Notes: a model not told the origin generated them from the sequence alone. DNA of 64,000 bases from Mesonia ostreae (GCF_031845265.1 NZ_JAVRBG010000003.1:186001-250000), one strand, 5' to 3'. Positions 45,150 through 54,300 are shown, counted from the stretch's first letter. Program-made: numbers and translations.

Positions 45150-45878
45150 ATGAAAACTCATAGATTTTTTTTAATTCTGTTCTGCATTTCGATGTTCGGG
45201 ATTAAGAATTATGCCCAAACTGACAACTACAATAAAACCGATACGCAAGGAAAGCGCCACGGTAAATGGATGAAGAAATTTGAAGGTAGTTCTCAAAAAC
45301 GTTATGAAGGTACTTTTGAGCATGGAAAAGAAATAGGTGTTTTTAAATTCTATAAGAAAGGAAGCTACAACCAACCTGTTGCTACAAAAGAATACACTAC
45401 AAAAAGCGACTCTATACGCATTACGTATTATACCAAGAAAGGCGGTATTGTAAGTAAGGGAACGATGATTGACAAAAAAAGAGAAGGAACTTGGCGCTAT
45501 TATCATCAAAATAAAGAACAAGAACTTATGATGATTGAAAGCTACAAAAACGGTAAGTTGAATGGAGTGAAAAAAACGTTTTTACCTGACGGAAGTTTAG
45601 CTCAAGAAGAAACCTATAAAGAAGGTAAATTAAATGGACCACAGATTGTTTATTTAGAAGACAAGCAAGTATTACAGTATTATACCTATAAAGATAATGA
45701 GCTTGACGGACTTACAAAAATTTATGATAGAGCGGGAGATTTAGTTAGCGAAGGGGATTATAAAAAAGGGTTAAAAGACGGGGTTTGGAAATTTTATAAT
45801 GAAGGAAAACTGGTACAAACCATCACGTACCCATTACCTAAACCTCCATTGAAAGTTAAGAAAAAACAAACCGACTAA
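45150..45878 (+). CDS. Exported MORN-repeat variant protein (YwqK-like)
   Basis: A 242-residue exported protein with a signal peptide (about 1-22, KNYAQT). The body consists of at least five MORN_2-type repeats with the pattern GKxHGxWxxY...G, for example GKRHGKWMKKF, GKEIGVFKFYKKG, GKLNGVKKTFLPDG and GLKDGVWKFYNEG. Such proteins are often annotated as YwqK-family antitoxins, but no toxin gene is beside it and it is exported. It ends in a basic tail. It is followed by mnmA, which has its own promoter box. Confidence 0.82.
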   Translation: MKTHRFFLILFCISMFGIKNYAQTDNYNKTDTQGKRHGKWMKKFEGSSQKRYEGTFEHGKEIGVFKFYKKGSYNQPVATKEYTTKSDSIRITYYTKKGGIVSKGTMIDKKREGTWRYYHQNKEQELMMIESYKNGKLNGVKKTFLPDGSLAQEETYKEGKLNGPQIVYLEDKQVLQYYTYKDNELDGLTKIYDRAGDLVSEGDYKKGLKDGVWKFYNEGKLVQTITYPLPKPPLKVKKKQTD

Positions 45879-45885
45879 AATTTCT

Positions 45886-45893
45886 TATTTTTG
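45886..45893 (+). promoter_or_regulatory. -7 box upstream of mnmA
   Basis: TATTTTTG is an exact TAnnTTTG match, 17 bases before the GTG start at 45911. Confidence 0.5.
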
Positions 45894-45910
45894 CAACTTA
45901 AAATAAAACT

Positions 45911-47092
45911 GTGAGTAAACAAAGAGTGGTAGTAGGATTAAGTGGCGGTGTAGACTCTAGCGTTACCGCTTACCTCCTCAAAGAACAAGGTTATGAGGTG
46001 ATTGGCTTATTTATGAAAAATTGGCACGATGACTCGGTTACTATTAGCGACGAATGTCCTTGGCTAGATGACAGCAATGATGCGATGTTGGTAGCCGAGA
46101 AATTAAATATTCCTTTTCAAACCGTAGATTTAAGCGAAGAATATAAAGAGCGTATTGTAGATTATATGTTTGATGAATATGGAAAAGGAAGAACGCCTAA
46201 TCCAGATGTGCTTTGTAATCGTGAGATAAAGTTTGATGTTTTTATGAAAATAGCGCTTTCTCTTGGAGCAGATTTTGTCGCAACAGGGCATTATTGCAGA
46301 AAAGGAGAGTTTGAAAAAGACGGGGAAACCATCTATCAGCTATTAGCAGGGAAGGACAAAAATAAAGATCAGTCTTATTTCTTATGTCAGCTTTCGCAAG
46401 AACAATTAGCGAAAACTTTATTTCCCATTGGAGATTTACAAAAAAGTGAAGTTCGAGAAATCGCGACACAGCAAGAATTGGTGACGGCAGGTAAAAAAGA
46501 CTCCCAGGGATTATGTTTTATAGGGAAAGTTCGCTTACCAGATTTTCTTCAGCAAAAACTTCAGCCTAAAGATGGAACTATCGTAGAAATTGATGCCCAA
46601 GATCCTGTGTATAATTCTAATAAAAAACAAGATTCTTCTCTAATTAATTTATCAGAAAAATATAGCTACACCAAAGAGCAAGGAAAGAATGTAGGAACAC
46701 ATAACGGAGCTCATTATTTTACTAAAGGCCAGCGTAAAGGTTTGGGCGTTGGCGGAACTCCAGAGCCTCTTTTTGTTATAGAAACTAATATTGACGAGAA
46801 TATAATTTATACTGGACAAGGAAAAAATCATCCCGGTCTTTTAAGAAAAGGTCTTTTTGTAGCCAATGATGAAATACATTGGGTTCGAGAAGATTTGCGA
46901 CTGCCAGTTGGTGGTAAATTAGAAACCAAAGCAAGAATTCGTTACCGTCAAACTTTAGAAAAAGCAACCTTGTATCAAGAAGAACAAGGTTTATATGTTA
47001 TTTTTGACGAACCTCAAACCGCCATTATGGAAGGACAATTTGTAGCTTGGTATCAAGATGACGAATTGATAGGTTCGGGTGTAATTTCTTAA
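45911..47092 (+). CDS. mnmA: tRNA-specific 2-thiouridylase MnmA
   Basis: Thiolates U34 of tRNAs for Lys, Glu and Gln, activating the base with ATP and taking sulfur from a relay. The PP-loop is SGGVDS (11-16). The catalytic cysteines are C102 (VLCNREIKF) and C202 (GLCFIG). A roughly 25-residue insertion (about 236-260, SNKKQDSSLINLSEKY) precedes the HYFTKGQRKGLGVGG segment, making it 393 residues against about 368 in E. coli. The start is GTG at 45911. The subtilase gene starts 12 bases after the stop, so the genes are likely cotranscribed. Confidence 0.95.
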   Translation: MSKQRVVVGLSGGVDSSVTAYLLKEQGYEVIGLFMKNWHDDSVTISDECPWLDDSNDAMLVAEKLNIPFQTVDLSEEYKERIVDYMFDEYGKGRTPNPDVLCNREIKFDVFMKIALSLGADFVATGHYCRKGEFEKDGETIYQLLAGKDKNKDQSYFLCQLSQEQLAKTLFPIGDLQKSEVREIATQQELVTAGKKDSQGLCFIGKVRLPDFLQQKLQPKDGTIVEIDAQDPVYNSNKKQDSSLINLSEKYSYTKEQGKNVGTHNGAHYFTKGQRKGLGVGGTPEPLFVIETNIDENIIYTGQGKNHPGLLRKGLFVANDEIHWVREDLRLPVGGKLETKARIRYRQTLEKATLYQEEQGLYVIFDEPQTAIMEGQFVAWYQDDELIGSGVIS

Positions 47093-47104
47093 CTTTAAAG
47101 AAAA

Positions 47105-48706
47105 ATGAAAAATTGTATTTTAGGAGCTTTATTGCTAATTAGTTTTTGGAGTCAAGCACAAGAACACGCATGGATTTATTTTACAGATAAACCTAATGTA
47201 CAAGCAGCGATCAATAATCCCAGTACAATTCTTAGTGCGCGTGCCCTTGCGCGAAAAAGTCTTCACCAAACCCCTATTGATGCTAGAGATGTACCTGTAA
47301 ATGAAACTTACATTACCAGTATTAAAAACCAAACGGGAATTACCGTAAAAGCAAAATCTAAGTGGTTTAATTGTGTGCACGTTTTAGGAAGTATTGAGCA
47401 AATTGATGCACTTGCTAATTTAAACTTTGTACAAAATATTGTCTTTGCCAATAGAATGCTTAATTCTAGACCTACCATCAATCAAGATCAAACCGCGATG
47501 AATCAAAAGTTTGAGGTGAATGTCAATTATAGTTATGGTTCTAGCAGCAATCAAGTCACTATGATGCAAGTAGAAAATCTGCATCAAAATGATTTTACGG
47601 GTAACGGAATGCTCATCGCTGTTTTAGATTCTGGTTTTCCTTATGTGCTTACCAATCCTGGTTTTACAGATTTAAATCAAGACAATCGTTTATTAGGAGG
47701 CTATGATTTTGTGGATAGATCTACTGATTTTGCCAACCCAAATTCACATAATCACGGCGCAAAAGTCCTTTCTGATATGGTTGGTTTTTTGGATAATCAG
47801 TTTGTAGGAACTTCTCCAGAGTCCTCGTTTTATTTGTTTAAAACCGAAGATGCCTTTGCTGAAACTCCGTTAGAAGAAACCTATTGGGTAGAAGCCGCCG
47901 AAAGAGCCGATAGTTTGGGTGTAGATCTCATCAACTCTTCGCTGGGATATTATGCCTTTGATAATCCCGACTACAATTATACGCCTCAAGATATGGACGG
48001 AAACACCGCTTTTATCACCAAAGGAGCAAATATTGCGGTAGAAAAAGGAATTTTAGTGGTTAACGCCGCCGGAAATACTGGTCAAAACCCGAGTTTTCCA
48101 ATCATTAACGCGCCTGCAGATGGAAATGTTTTTACTATTGGTGCCGTGGATCAAAACGGAGATTATGCGTCATTTAGTTCTACTGGTCCTTCGGCTGATG
48201 CTCGTGTAAAACCAGATGTGGTAGCGCAAGGAGCTGGAGCTGCAATAATTGATCTCGATGGTAGCGTGACTTTCTCTAACGGAACTTCCTTTGCCGCTCC
48301 CATTATGACGGGCGCAATTGCCAGTTTGTGGCAGGCCAATCCCCAAAAAACCAATTTAGAAATTATGCAGATTGTACGGGAATCTGCCTCACGCTACAAC
48401 AATCCTAATACCGAATTAGGCTACGGGATTCCTAATTTCTCTACCGCTTTGCAACAAGTACTTTCAGTACACGAAAAGCAAAAAAATAGAATCATAGCTT
48501 ACCCCAACCCCACTACAAACGATCTTTATTTGAGTTACGCTTCCGCGGAAGCGATTACGTTAAAAATCTATAATTTGTTAGGCGAGAAACTCTTAGAAAG
48601 CAAGAACATCAAGCATATTGACATGACTCCTTTTGCGAAAGGAATGTATCTTTTACGCATTACAAATGGAAGTCAAGAACAAACGCTAAAAATCATAAAA
48701 GAATAA
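47105..48706 (+). CDS. Secreted S8 subtilisin-like serine protease with T9SS type A signal
   Basis: A 533-residue exported protease. The signal peptide is about 1-18 (FWSQAQ). A propeptide-like region follows (20-120). The catalytic triad is D175 (AVLDSGF), H217 (SHNHGAK) and S395 (NGTSFAAPI), with oxyanion N324 (NAAGNTG). The C-terminal 75 residues (YPNPTTNDLYL to the end) are a type A sorting domain. It overlaps the following gene by one base (TAATG). Secretion places it in nutrient scavenging rather than regulated cleavage. It contains a perfect copy of the CGCTTCCGCGGAAGCG palindrome at 48538. Confidence 0.93.
   Translation: MKNCILGALLLISFWSQAQEHAWIYFTDKPNVQAAINNPSTILSARALARKSLHQTPIDARDVPVNETYITSIKNQTGITVKAKSKWFNCVHVLGSIEQIDALANLNFVQNIVFANRMLNSRPTINQDQTAMNQKFEVNVNYSYGSSSNQVTMMQVENLHQNDFTGNGMLIAVLDSGFPYVLTNPGFTDLNQDNRLLGGYDFVDRSTDFANPNSHNHGAKVLSDMVGFLDNQFVGTSPESSFYLFKTEDAFAETPLEETYWVEAAERADSLGVDLINSSLGYYAFDNPDYNYTPQDMDGNTAFITKGANIAVEKGILVVNAAGNTGQNPSFPIINAPADGNVFTIGAVDQNGDYASFSSTGPSADARVKPDVVAQGAGAAIIDLDGSVTFSNGTSFAAPIMTGAIASLWQANPQKTNLEIMQIVRESASRYNNPNTELGYGIPNFSTALQQVLSVHEKQKNRIIAYPNPTTNDLYLSYASAEAITLKIYNLLGEKLLESKNIKHIDMTPFAKGMYLLRITNGSQEQTLKIIKE
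48538..48553. repeat. CGCTTCCGCGGAAGCG perfect 16-bp palindrome
   Basis: The longest and fully symmetrical copy of the GC-rich motif family, within the sorting domain of the subtilase, encoding part of YASAEAI. Confidence 0.55.
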
Positions 48707-49650
48707 TGCATACCAATAAAATTACGTCACTTTTTAATATTAAATATCCTTTAATACAAGCCGGAATGATCTGGGCCAGCGGTTGGAAACTTGCCAGTGC
48801 GGTAAGCAACGCCGGCGGTTTAGGAATTTTGGGAGCGGGTTCTATGTATCCCGAAGGTTTAAGAGAACACATCATTAAATGTAAAAAAGCCACCAATAAA
48901 CCTTTTGCAGTCAACGTCCCTATGCTTTACCCAAATCTAGAAGAGATTATGGAGATTATTATAGAAGAAGGCGTAGAAATTGTCTTTACCTCGGCGGGAA
49001 ATCCTAAAACGTGGACGCCTACTTTAAAAGAGAAAGGTATAAAAGTAGTTCACGTGGTAAGCAGCGTAAAATTTGCGCTTAAAGCGGAAGCTGCCGGAGT
49101 GGATGCCGTCGTAGCGGAAGGTTTTGAAGCAGGCGGACATAATGGTCGGGAAGAAACCACCACTTTTACTTTAATTCCCATGGTGAACGAGAAATTAAGT
49201 ATTCCGTTGATTGCTGCGGGAGGAATTGCTACAGGAAGAGGAATGCTTGCCGCTATGATTTTGGGCGCCGATGCCGTGCAAATTGGAAGCAGGTTTGTCG
49301 CTACCCCCGAAGCTTCTTCGCATCAAAACTTTAAAGATATGGTGGTAAAGGCTCAGGAAGGAGAAACCCAACTTACTTTAAAAGAATTAGCGCCGGTACG
49401 CTTATTAAAAAACAAATTTTTTCATGATGTGATGGAGCTTTATACTAAGCAACCTAGCAAAGATGATTTAATAGGACTTTTGGGAAGAGCCCGAGCTAAA
49501 AAGGGAATGTTTGAAGGCGATTTGGAAGAAGGTGAACTAGAAATAGGCCAAATAAGCGGATTGATTAACGAGATCATACCTGCCGCCGAAATCGTAAAAG
49601 AAATTATCACCGAGTTTCATGAAGTTCAAAATGAGAAATTTGTTTTTTAA
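48706..49650 (+). CDS. NAD(P)H-dependent flavin oxidoreductase / nitronate monooxygenase family
   Basis: An FMN-containing TIM-barrel enzyme. Motifs include the start FNIKYPLIQAGM, GGLGILGAG (38-46), EGFEAGGHNG (138-147), AAGGIATGRG and GADAVQIGSRF. The family covers nitronate monooxygenases and FabK-like enoyl-ACP reductases; the sequence alone does not choose between them. It starts within the subtilase stop codon (TAATG) and is thus the third gene of the mnmA transcript. No fatty-acid genes are adjacent, which slightly favours the nitronate role or another reductase role. Confidence 0.85.
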   Translation: MHTNKITSLFNIKYPLIQAGMIWASGWKLASAVSNAGGLGILGAGSMYPEGLREHIIKCKKATNKPFAVNVPMLYPNLEEIMEIIIEEGVEIVFTSAGNPKTWTPTLKEKGIKVVHVVSSVKFALKAEAAGVDAVVAEGFEAGGHNGREETTTFTLIPMVNEKLSIPLIAAGGIATGRGMLAAMILGADAVQIGSRFVATPEASSHQNFKDMVVKAQEGETQLTLKELAPVRLLKNKFFHDVMELYTKQPSKDDLIGLLGRARAKKGMFEGDLEEGELEIGQISGLINEIIPAAEIVKEIITEFHEVQNEKFVF

Positions 49651-49674
49651 ATTTTAGTGTTTTTTCGAAAGAAA

Positions 49675-49812
49675 CTCGCCCGAAAATAAGAGCGCAAATG
49701 ACTGAGGAATCTTTTACATCGAGCTAAAAAGCATGAGATTTCTTCTTCGTCGAAATGACAACACGTATAAAAGAGATACTGAAAAGAATTCAGCATGACA
49801 AGCGACTGTCAT
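49675..49812. repeat. Composite of intergenic repeat fragments
   Basis: The stretch holds GAGGAATCTTTTACATCGAG, then (reverse) TGTCATTTCGACGAAGAAGA, then (reverse) TGTCATGCTGAATTC. These are further TGTCA-headed fragments, arranged in tandem behind the mnmA operon. No gene is present. Confidence 0.5.
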
Positions 49813-49839
49813 TCCAGTAAAAGGTGTGATAAGGTCTGA

Positions 49840-50397
49840 TTAATCGCTGTTTAAGTTCAGTTCCTTATTTAAATACTCAATTTTTTCCTCAGGATTGTAA
49901 ACTCCTTCTGATTTTGGGTAATAACCTTTTTGAAATTGAAAAGTTCTAGTTAAATAAAGTTCAAATTGACCAATTGATAAATTGTTTTCTTCATAAGCTT
50001 TTTTGAGGTCCTTATAATATTTAAGTCTATCTTTTAAATCAGAATGATGAATTACTGCCCAAGGAGTACTGTTTGCCGTTTCTGAAAAAACATTTTTATC
50101 AGGAATTAAATGTATTTAAATAGTGTTTAATTTTTTTAAGATTTACTTTGTCTATAGAATCTATTTTATTAAATGCTCTTTATATTGTTTTGAATTTTTG
50201 CCAAATTTCAATAAAATATCAGATGAATTTTCATCTCTCGTGCTTTGATCAGATGTATAGATTTCTTTTAGAAATAATTCCTTTTCAGAGTCATTTTTTA
50301 ATGAAGAAATTTCTTCTACAACATTATTTTGCTTCTTACTATTAACATTACAGTTAGAAAATAATAATATCGATAGTATAAGAAATATTATTCTCAT
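49840..50397 (-). pseudogene. Frameshifted DUF6624-like lipoprotein gene
   Basis: The 5' part reads as a 78-residue lipoprotein start: a signal with lipobox FSNC, then KEIYTSDQSTRDENSSDIL. It stops at 50161. Shifting frame continues IDSIDKVNLKK, and a third frame (49842-50120) gives about 91 codons with WAVIHHSDLKDRLKYYKDL, LSIGQFELYLTRTF and KGYYPKSEGVYN. Together these follow the DUF6624 pattern (DQxxR..., D-S-x-N, QHSD-like helix, DR-like segment). The two frame changes fall by homopolymer runs, so it is either decayed or affected by sequencing error. It follows osmC on the same strand. Confidence 0.6.
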
Positions 50398-50417
50398 ATA
50401 TGGTGTAAAGGTCTTTG

Positions 50418-50825
50418 CTAAGAAGGATATATAAACTGTATATCCTTTTCAATTTCTGGATGTAAACTATGATAAACAGGACAAGTTAAAGCCGCATTTT
50501 CAAGCTTTTTTTTCATTTTGTCCTCATAGTTTTCTGGAAAAGTAAACTGCACCTCAATTTTAGAAATTCTACGAGGATTAGAAGCCATGGTTTTGGTAAT
50601 GTTTGCTTCGGTATTAATCAAATTAATTTCTTCTCTTTCGGCTAAAATACCCATAATTGTCATCATGCAACTTGCTAAAGCTGTGGCTACCGTGTCGGTT
50701 GGAGAAAAAGCCTCTCCTTTTCCTTGATTATCGGTTGGAGCATCGGTTAAAAACGAATTTCCACTTTTTAGATGTGTGTTCTTAACTCTTAAATTTCCTT
50801 GGTAAACTATAGTAGAAGTGATCAT
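50418..50825 (-). CDS. OsmC family protein
   Basis: A 135-residue peroxidase-like protein of the OsmC/Ohr superfamily, reducing organic hydroperoxides through two thiols. The resolving and peroxidatic cysteines are present: C53 (ALASCMMTIMG) and C115 (LTCPVYHSL). The substitution pattern GEAFSPTDTVATAL is typical of the YhfA-like OsmC branch. It starts two bases after the LysM gene stop, so it is the third member of the guaA operon. The natural reductant is unknown; a low-molecular thiol is plausible, and bshC lies nearby on the same strand. Confidence 0.92.
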   Translation of the reverse strand: MITSTIVYQGNLRVKNTHLKSGNSFLTDAPTDNQGKGEAFSPTDTVATALASCMMTIMGILAEREEINLINTEANITKTMASNPRRISKIEVQFTFPENYEDKMKKKLENAALTCPVYHSLHPEIEKDIQFIYPS

Positions 50826-50827
50826 AA

Positions 50828-52744
50828 TTAATCGTTTAAAACTTTAAGTTCAAGGTTTTCTTGGTACTGCATTAAATAAACAGCATCGTTATAAAAACCG
50901 CCAATCATTTTTTTGTGATAGGTAAATTTATTCTCCACATATTCAGAAGTTCCTTTAATGCCTAAACCTTCATAAAAATTATCACCAGCAGCAAGTCTTA
51001 AAATGGCATCTAGAGTAATATCATAACCTCTAACTGCGTATTTATTAGGAGTTACTCCGTAATTTTCCTTATAGATTTTCATAAATTCATGTAAAGGCTC
51101 TTTTTGATACTCTTTGGAAATGGAGGCATACGTAAACTTTAAGTTGGTTAAGTATTGATTAGGTACTTCATTCTCAAACGTATCTGATTTATTAGAAGTA
51201 AATAACCGAATAGAATATCTACTAGAAAGTGCATTTAAATAAGAAGTACTATTGGTTACCAACGCAACATCATCTGCTTCAAGCACAATCCAGTTTTCTC
51301 TATCTTTATCTAATAAATTTGTTAAATCTGATTGTTGCAAATAATCTGCCTTTCTCTGGGTGATTACTCTTGCTTCAGGAATGGTATAGGACAACTTATC
51401 TTTAATGAATTGATGTTTTTTATCTGCTAAGATTAAAATATTCTTTCCTTGCTTCAAGCTATCCAAATAAGAAATCATCGCTTGCTCCATCACAATATCT
51501 GATGGCCGAGTTTGAATAAGATTGTTTTCTCCTTTAAGATCTCCGCTTGTTAATGGAGATAAAACTGGTACATTTTTGTTATTCAATAAGCGAGAAGCCT
51601 CTTCAACATTAGCAGTTAATAAAGGTCCTATGACTAATTGAGTGGTAGAAAAATCATTTTTAGATATGATATCAGTCACTTTAGATTTACTTCTTTGCGT
51701 GTCATAAATTTTTGCATCTACATAAATGCCTAGTTGCTCTGCTTTATCAATTGCTTCCTGCACTCCACTATAAAAATCCAAAGCGATTCTTAATACTTTA
51801 TCACTCTTAAGTTGTTCCTCCTTATCTGTACTTTCTCCAAAATTTTGCAAACTAAACGGAAGCATTACAGCTATTTTCTTACGCTCGCGATTGGTGATCA
51901 GCTTCTTAAAATCTATTTTTTTTGCTGAATTAAAAGGTGTGACTTTGTTGGTTTCTTTTGGGATATTTATACGCATTCCTGCTTGTAAGCCGTCTTTCTC
52001 TAATTGAGGATTCCAACTTAATAAAGAATCTTTAGGTACGTGGAAACGTCTGGTAAGACTGTAAAATGTCTCTTTTGGTTGCACTTCATACTTTTGAAAA
52101 CGAGCCTCTATTTCAGGTTCGGGTTGACTTTCTACAGCTTTTTTATTCTTATTGACAATCTTAAGCAATTGTCCTGCTTTTAAATCTAAAACTCCTGGGT
52201 TTAACTCGTCCAATTGTTCTACACTTAACCCGTATTTTTTTGAAATTCCATACTTGGTTTCTTTAGGCAAAACTATATGAATCACATTACTAAAAGAAGA
52301 TTCACTTAAGGATTCATTAAAGTTAATAACTTTTTTCTTTTCTCTAAAAATAGGAATTTTAATCAAATCGTCTTCTCCCAATTCTTCCTTATTTAAATAG
52401 GGATTGTATTTCTTGATTTCTTCAATCGAGATGTCATTGGTTTTAGCCAAACTATAAAGCGTCTCCTTACTTTTTACACGGTATTGTTTAAAAGTAACCG
52501 AACTACCTTCTTCAGAAGTAGGTACAGTTTCTTCCGTAGGAATTACTAAAACAGCAGAAGAAGATAATTTTTTGCCTTTAGAATCTGGATTGAGTCTGTA
52601 AATAGAAGCTTCAGAAATTTGATACGCTTGAGCTATACTTTCTACCGTTTCTCCTTTTTGCACTTTATGTGTTTTATAGCCTTGTGCATATCCCAATTGG
52701 AGAACACCCACACACACCAATAAAATCTGAATTAACTTTTTCAT
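50828..52744 (-). CDS. Exported LysM repeats + periplasmic-binding-protein-like (PBP1) domain protein
   Basis: A 638-residue exported protein. Signal peptide 1-20 (LQLGYAQG). Four LysM units lie at about 24-68, 86-130, 154-197 and 218-262, expected to bind peptidoglycan. Residues 289-638 form a type 1 periplasmic-binding-protein-like domain (KKIAVMLPFSLQNFG, TTQLVIGPLLTANVEEASRLL, VPVLSPLTS). The combination recalls a periplasmic, wall-anchored regulator or ligand sensor similar in outline to LpoA-type factors, but this is inference. It lies 15 bases after guaA and two bases before osmC. Confidence 0.88.
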   Translation of the reverse strand: MKKLIQILLVCVGVLQLGYAQGYKTHKVQKGETVESIAQAYQISEASIYRLNPDSKGKKLSSSAVLVIPTEETVPTSEEGSSVTFKQYRVKSKETLYSLAKTNDISIEEIKKYNPYLNKEELGEDDLIKIPIFREKKKVINFNESLSESSFSNVIHIVLPKETKYGISKKYGLSVEQLDELNPGVLDLKAGQLLKIVNKNKKAVESQPEPEIEARFQKYEVQPKETFYSLTRRFHVPKDSLLSWNPQLEKDGLQAGMRINIPKETNKVTPFNSAKKIDFKKLITNRERKKIAVMLPFSLQNFGESTDKEEQLKSDKVLRIALDFYSGVQEAIDKAEQLGIYVDAKIYDTQRSKSKVTDIISKNDFSTTQLVIGPLLTANVEEASRLLNNKNVPVLSPLTSGDLKGENNLIQTRPSDIVMEQAMISYLDSLKQGKNILILADKKHQFIKDKLSYTIPEARVITQRKADYLQQSDLTNLLDKDRENWIVLEADDVALVTNSTSYLNALSSRYSIRLFTSNKSDTFENEVPNQYLTNLKFTYASISKEYQKEPLHEFMKIYKENYGVTPNKYAVRGYDITLDAILRLAAGDNFYEGLGIKGTSEYVENKFTYHKKMIGGFYNDAVYLMQYQENLELKVLND

Positions 52745-52759
52745 CTACTCGTTTTTATA

Positions 52760-54289
52760 TTATTCCCACTCAATTGTAGCCGGTGGCTTAGAGCTTATGT
52801 CATACACTACTCTATTAACGCCTTTAACTCGATTTATTATAGAATTGGATATTTTTTGTAAGAAATCATAAGGTAAATTTACCCAATCTGCCGTCATCCC
52901 ATCAGTAGATTCTACCGCTCTCAAGGCTACTACTTTTTCATAAGTTCTTTCGTCTCCCATAACTCCAACAGAGTTTATGGGTAGTAAAATCGCTCCCGCC
53001 TGCCATACTTTATCATACAACATCCAGTCTTTTAAACCTTGAATAAAAATATGATCTACTTCTTGTAAAACTCTTACTTTCTCTGGCGTAATATCTCCTA
53101 AAATACGAATGGCGAGTCCTGGCCCTGGAAAAGGATGTCTTCCTAAAAGTTCAGGATCTATTCCCATCTCGGCTCCTACTCTTCGTACCTCGTCTTTAAA
53201 CAACATACGTAGAGGTTCTACCACTTTTAATTTCATGAAATCTGGTAAACCACCTACATTATGATGCGATTTTATAGTTGCTGAAGGTCCGTTTACGGAA
53301 ATAGATTCGATCACATCTGGATAAATGGTTCCTTGCGCTAAAAATTTCACGTCTTCTAGCAAATGTGCTTCATCATCAAACACCTCAATAAAAACGCCTC
53401 CAATAGTTTTTCTTTTTTCTTCTGGATCGCTCTTTCCTGCAAGCGCATCCATAAAACGAGAAGAAGAATCTACTCCTTTTACGTTAAGGCCCATATCCTT
53501 ATATTGATCTAAAACGCTGTCAAATTCGTTTTTACGCAGTAAACCGTTATTTACAAAAATGCAATATAGATTTTTGCCAATCGCCTTATGAAGCAAGACG
53601 GCAGCAACGGTAGAATCTACTCCGCCACTTAAACCTAAAACTACCTTATCGTCTCCTATTTTTTCTTTCAGCTCTGCAACCGTCATATCTACAAAAGCTC
53701 CTGGCGTCCATTCCTGCTTTACTTTAGCAATTTTCACTAAGAAATTTTCTAGCAATTGTTTCCCATCGGTAGAATGATATACTTCTGGATGAAACTGAAT
53801 TGCGTATGTTTCCTCACCTTCTATTCGGTACGCTGCATTTAATACATCGTGCGTACTTGCCAAACGAACGCCATTTTCTGGCAATTCCTTTATAGTATCA
53901 GAATGGGACATCCAAACCTGAGAATTTTCTGTAATCGTTTCAAAAAGAAGTTCTTTATCTTTGATGATAGATAAATTAGCTCTTCCATATTCTCTAGTTT
54001 CTGAAGGTTCTACTTTTCCGCCGTGAAAATGAGCTAAATATTGCGCTCCATAACATACCGCAAGAAGAGGCACTTTTCCTCTAATTTTGGATAAATCTGG
54101 ATGCGGAGCATCTTCATTACGAACTGAAAAGGGACTTCCCGAAAGAATGACCGCTTTAAAAGTTTCTACATGTTCTGGAATCTTGTGAAAGGGATGTATT
54201 TCGCAATAGATATTTAATTCTCTCACTCGTCTTGCGATAAGCTGAGTATACTGCGACCCAAAATCTAAAATAAGTACGTTGTTTTGCAT
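52760..54289 (-). CDS. guaA: GMP synthase (glutamine-hydrolysing)
   Basis: Aminates XMP to GMP. From the ATG at 54289 (MQNNVLILDFGSQYTQLIARR) the protein has 509 residues. The amidotransferase domain has C79 (AVCYGAQ), H167 and E169 (FHPEV). The ATP pyrophosphatase PP-loop is SGGVDS (221-226), and the C-terminal dimerisation domain ends PPATIEWE. An in-frame TTG at 54295 is rejected because the -7 box at 54293-54300 overlaps it. The gene leads the guaA-LysM-osmC operon. Confidence 0.97.
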   Translation of the reverse strand: MQNNVLILDFGSQYTQLIARRVRELNIYCEIHPFHKIPEHVETFKAVILSGSPFSVRNEDAPHPDLSKIRGKVPLLAVCYGAQYLAHFHGGKVEPSETREYGRANLSIIKDKELLFETITENSQVWMSHSDTIKELPENGVRLASTHDVLNAAYRIEGEETYAIQFHPEVYHSTDGKQLLENFLVKIAKVKQEWTPGAFVDMTVAELKEKIGDDKVVLGLSGGVDSTVAAVLLHKAIGKNLYCIFVNNGLLRKNEFDSVLDQYKDMGLNVKGVDSSSRFMDALAGKSDPEEKRKTIGGVFIEVFDDEAHLLEDVKFLAQGTIYPDVIESISVNGPSATIKSHHNVGGLPDFMKLKVVEPLRMLFKDEVRRVGAEMGIDPELLGRHPFPGPGLAIRILGDITPEKVRVLQEVDHIFIQGLKDWMLYDKVWQAGAILLPINSVGVMGDERTYEKVVALRAVESTDGMTADWVNLPYDFLQKISNSIINRVKGVNRVVYDISSKPPATIEWE

Positions 54290-54292
54290 AAG

Positions 54293-54300
54293 CAAAAGTA
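54293..54300 (-). promoter_or_regulatory. -7 box directly before guaA
   Basis: TACTTTTG on the minus strand matches TAnnTTTG and ends three bases before the ATG at 54289. A transcript from here would be leaderless, and the box decides the start codon. Confidence 0.55.

Noticed and set aside
45150..45878. Toxin-antitoxin pair based on the YwqK-like name
   Set aside because: The protein is exported, and neither neighbour resembles a toxin.
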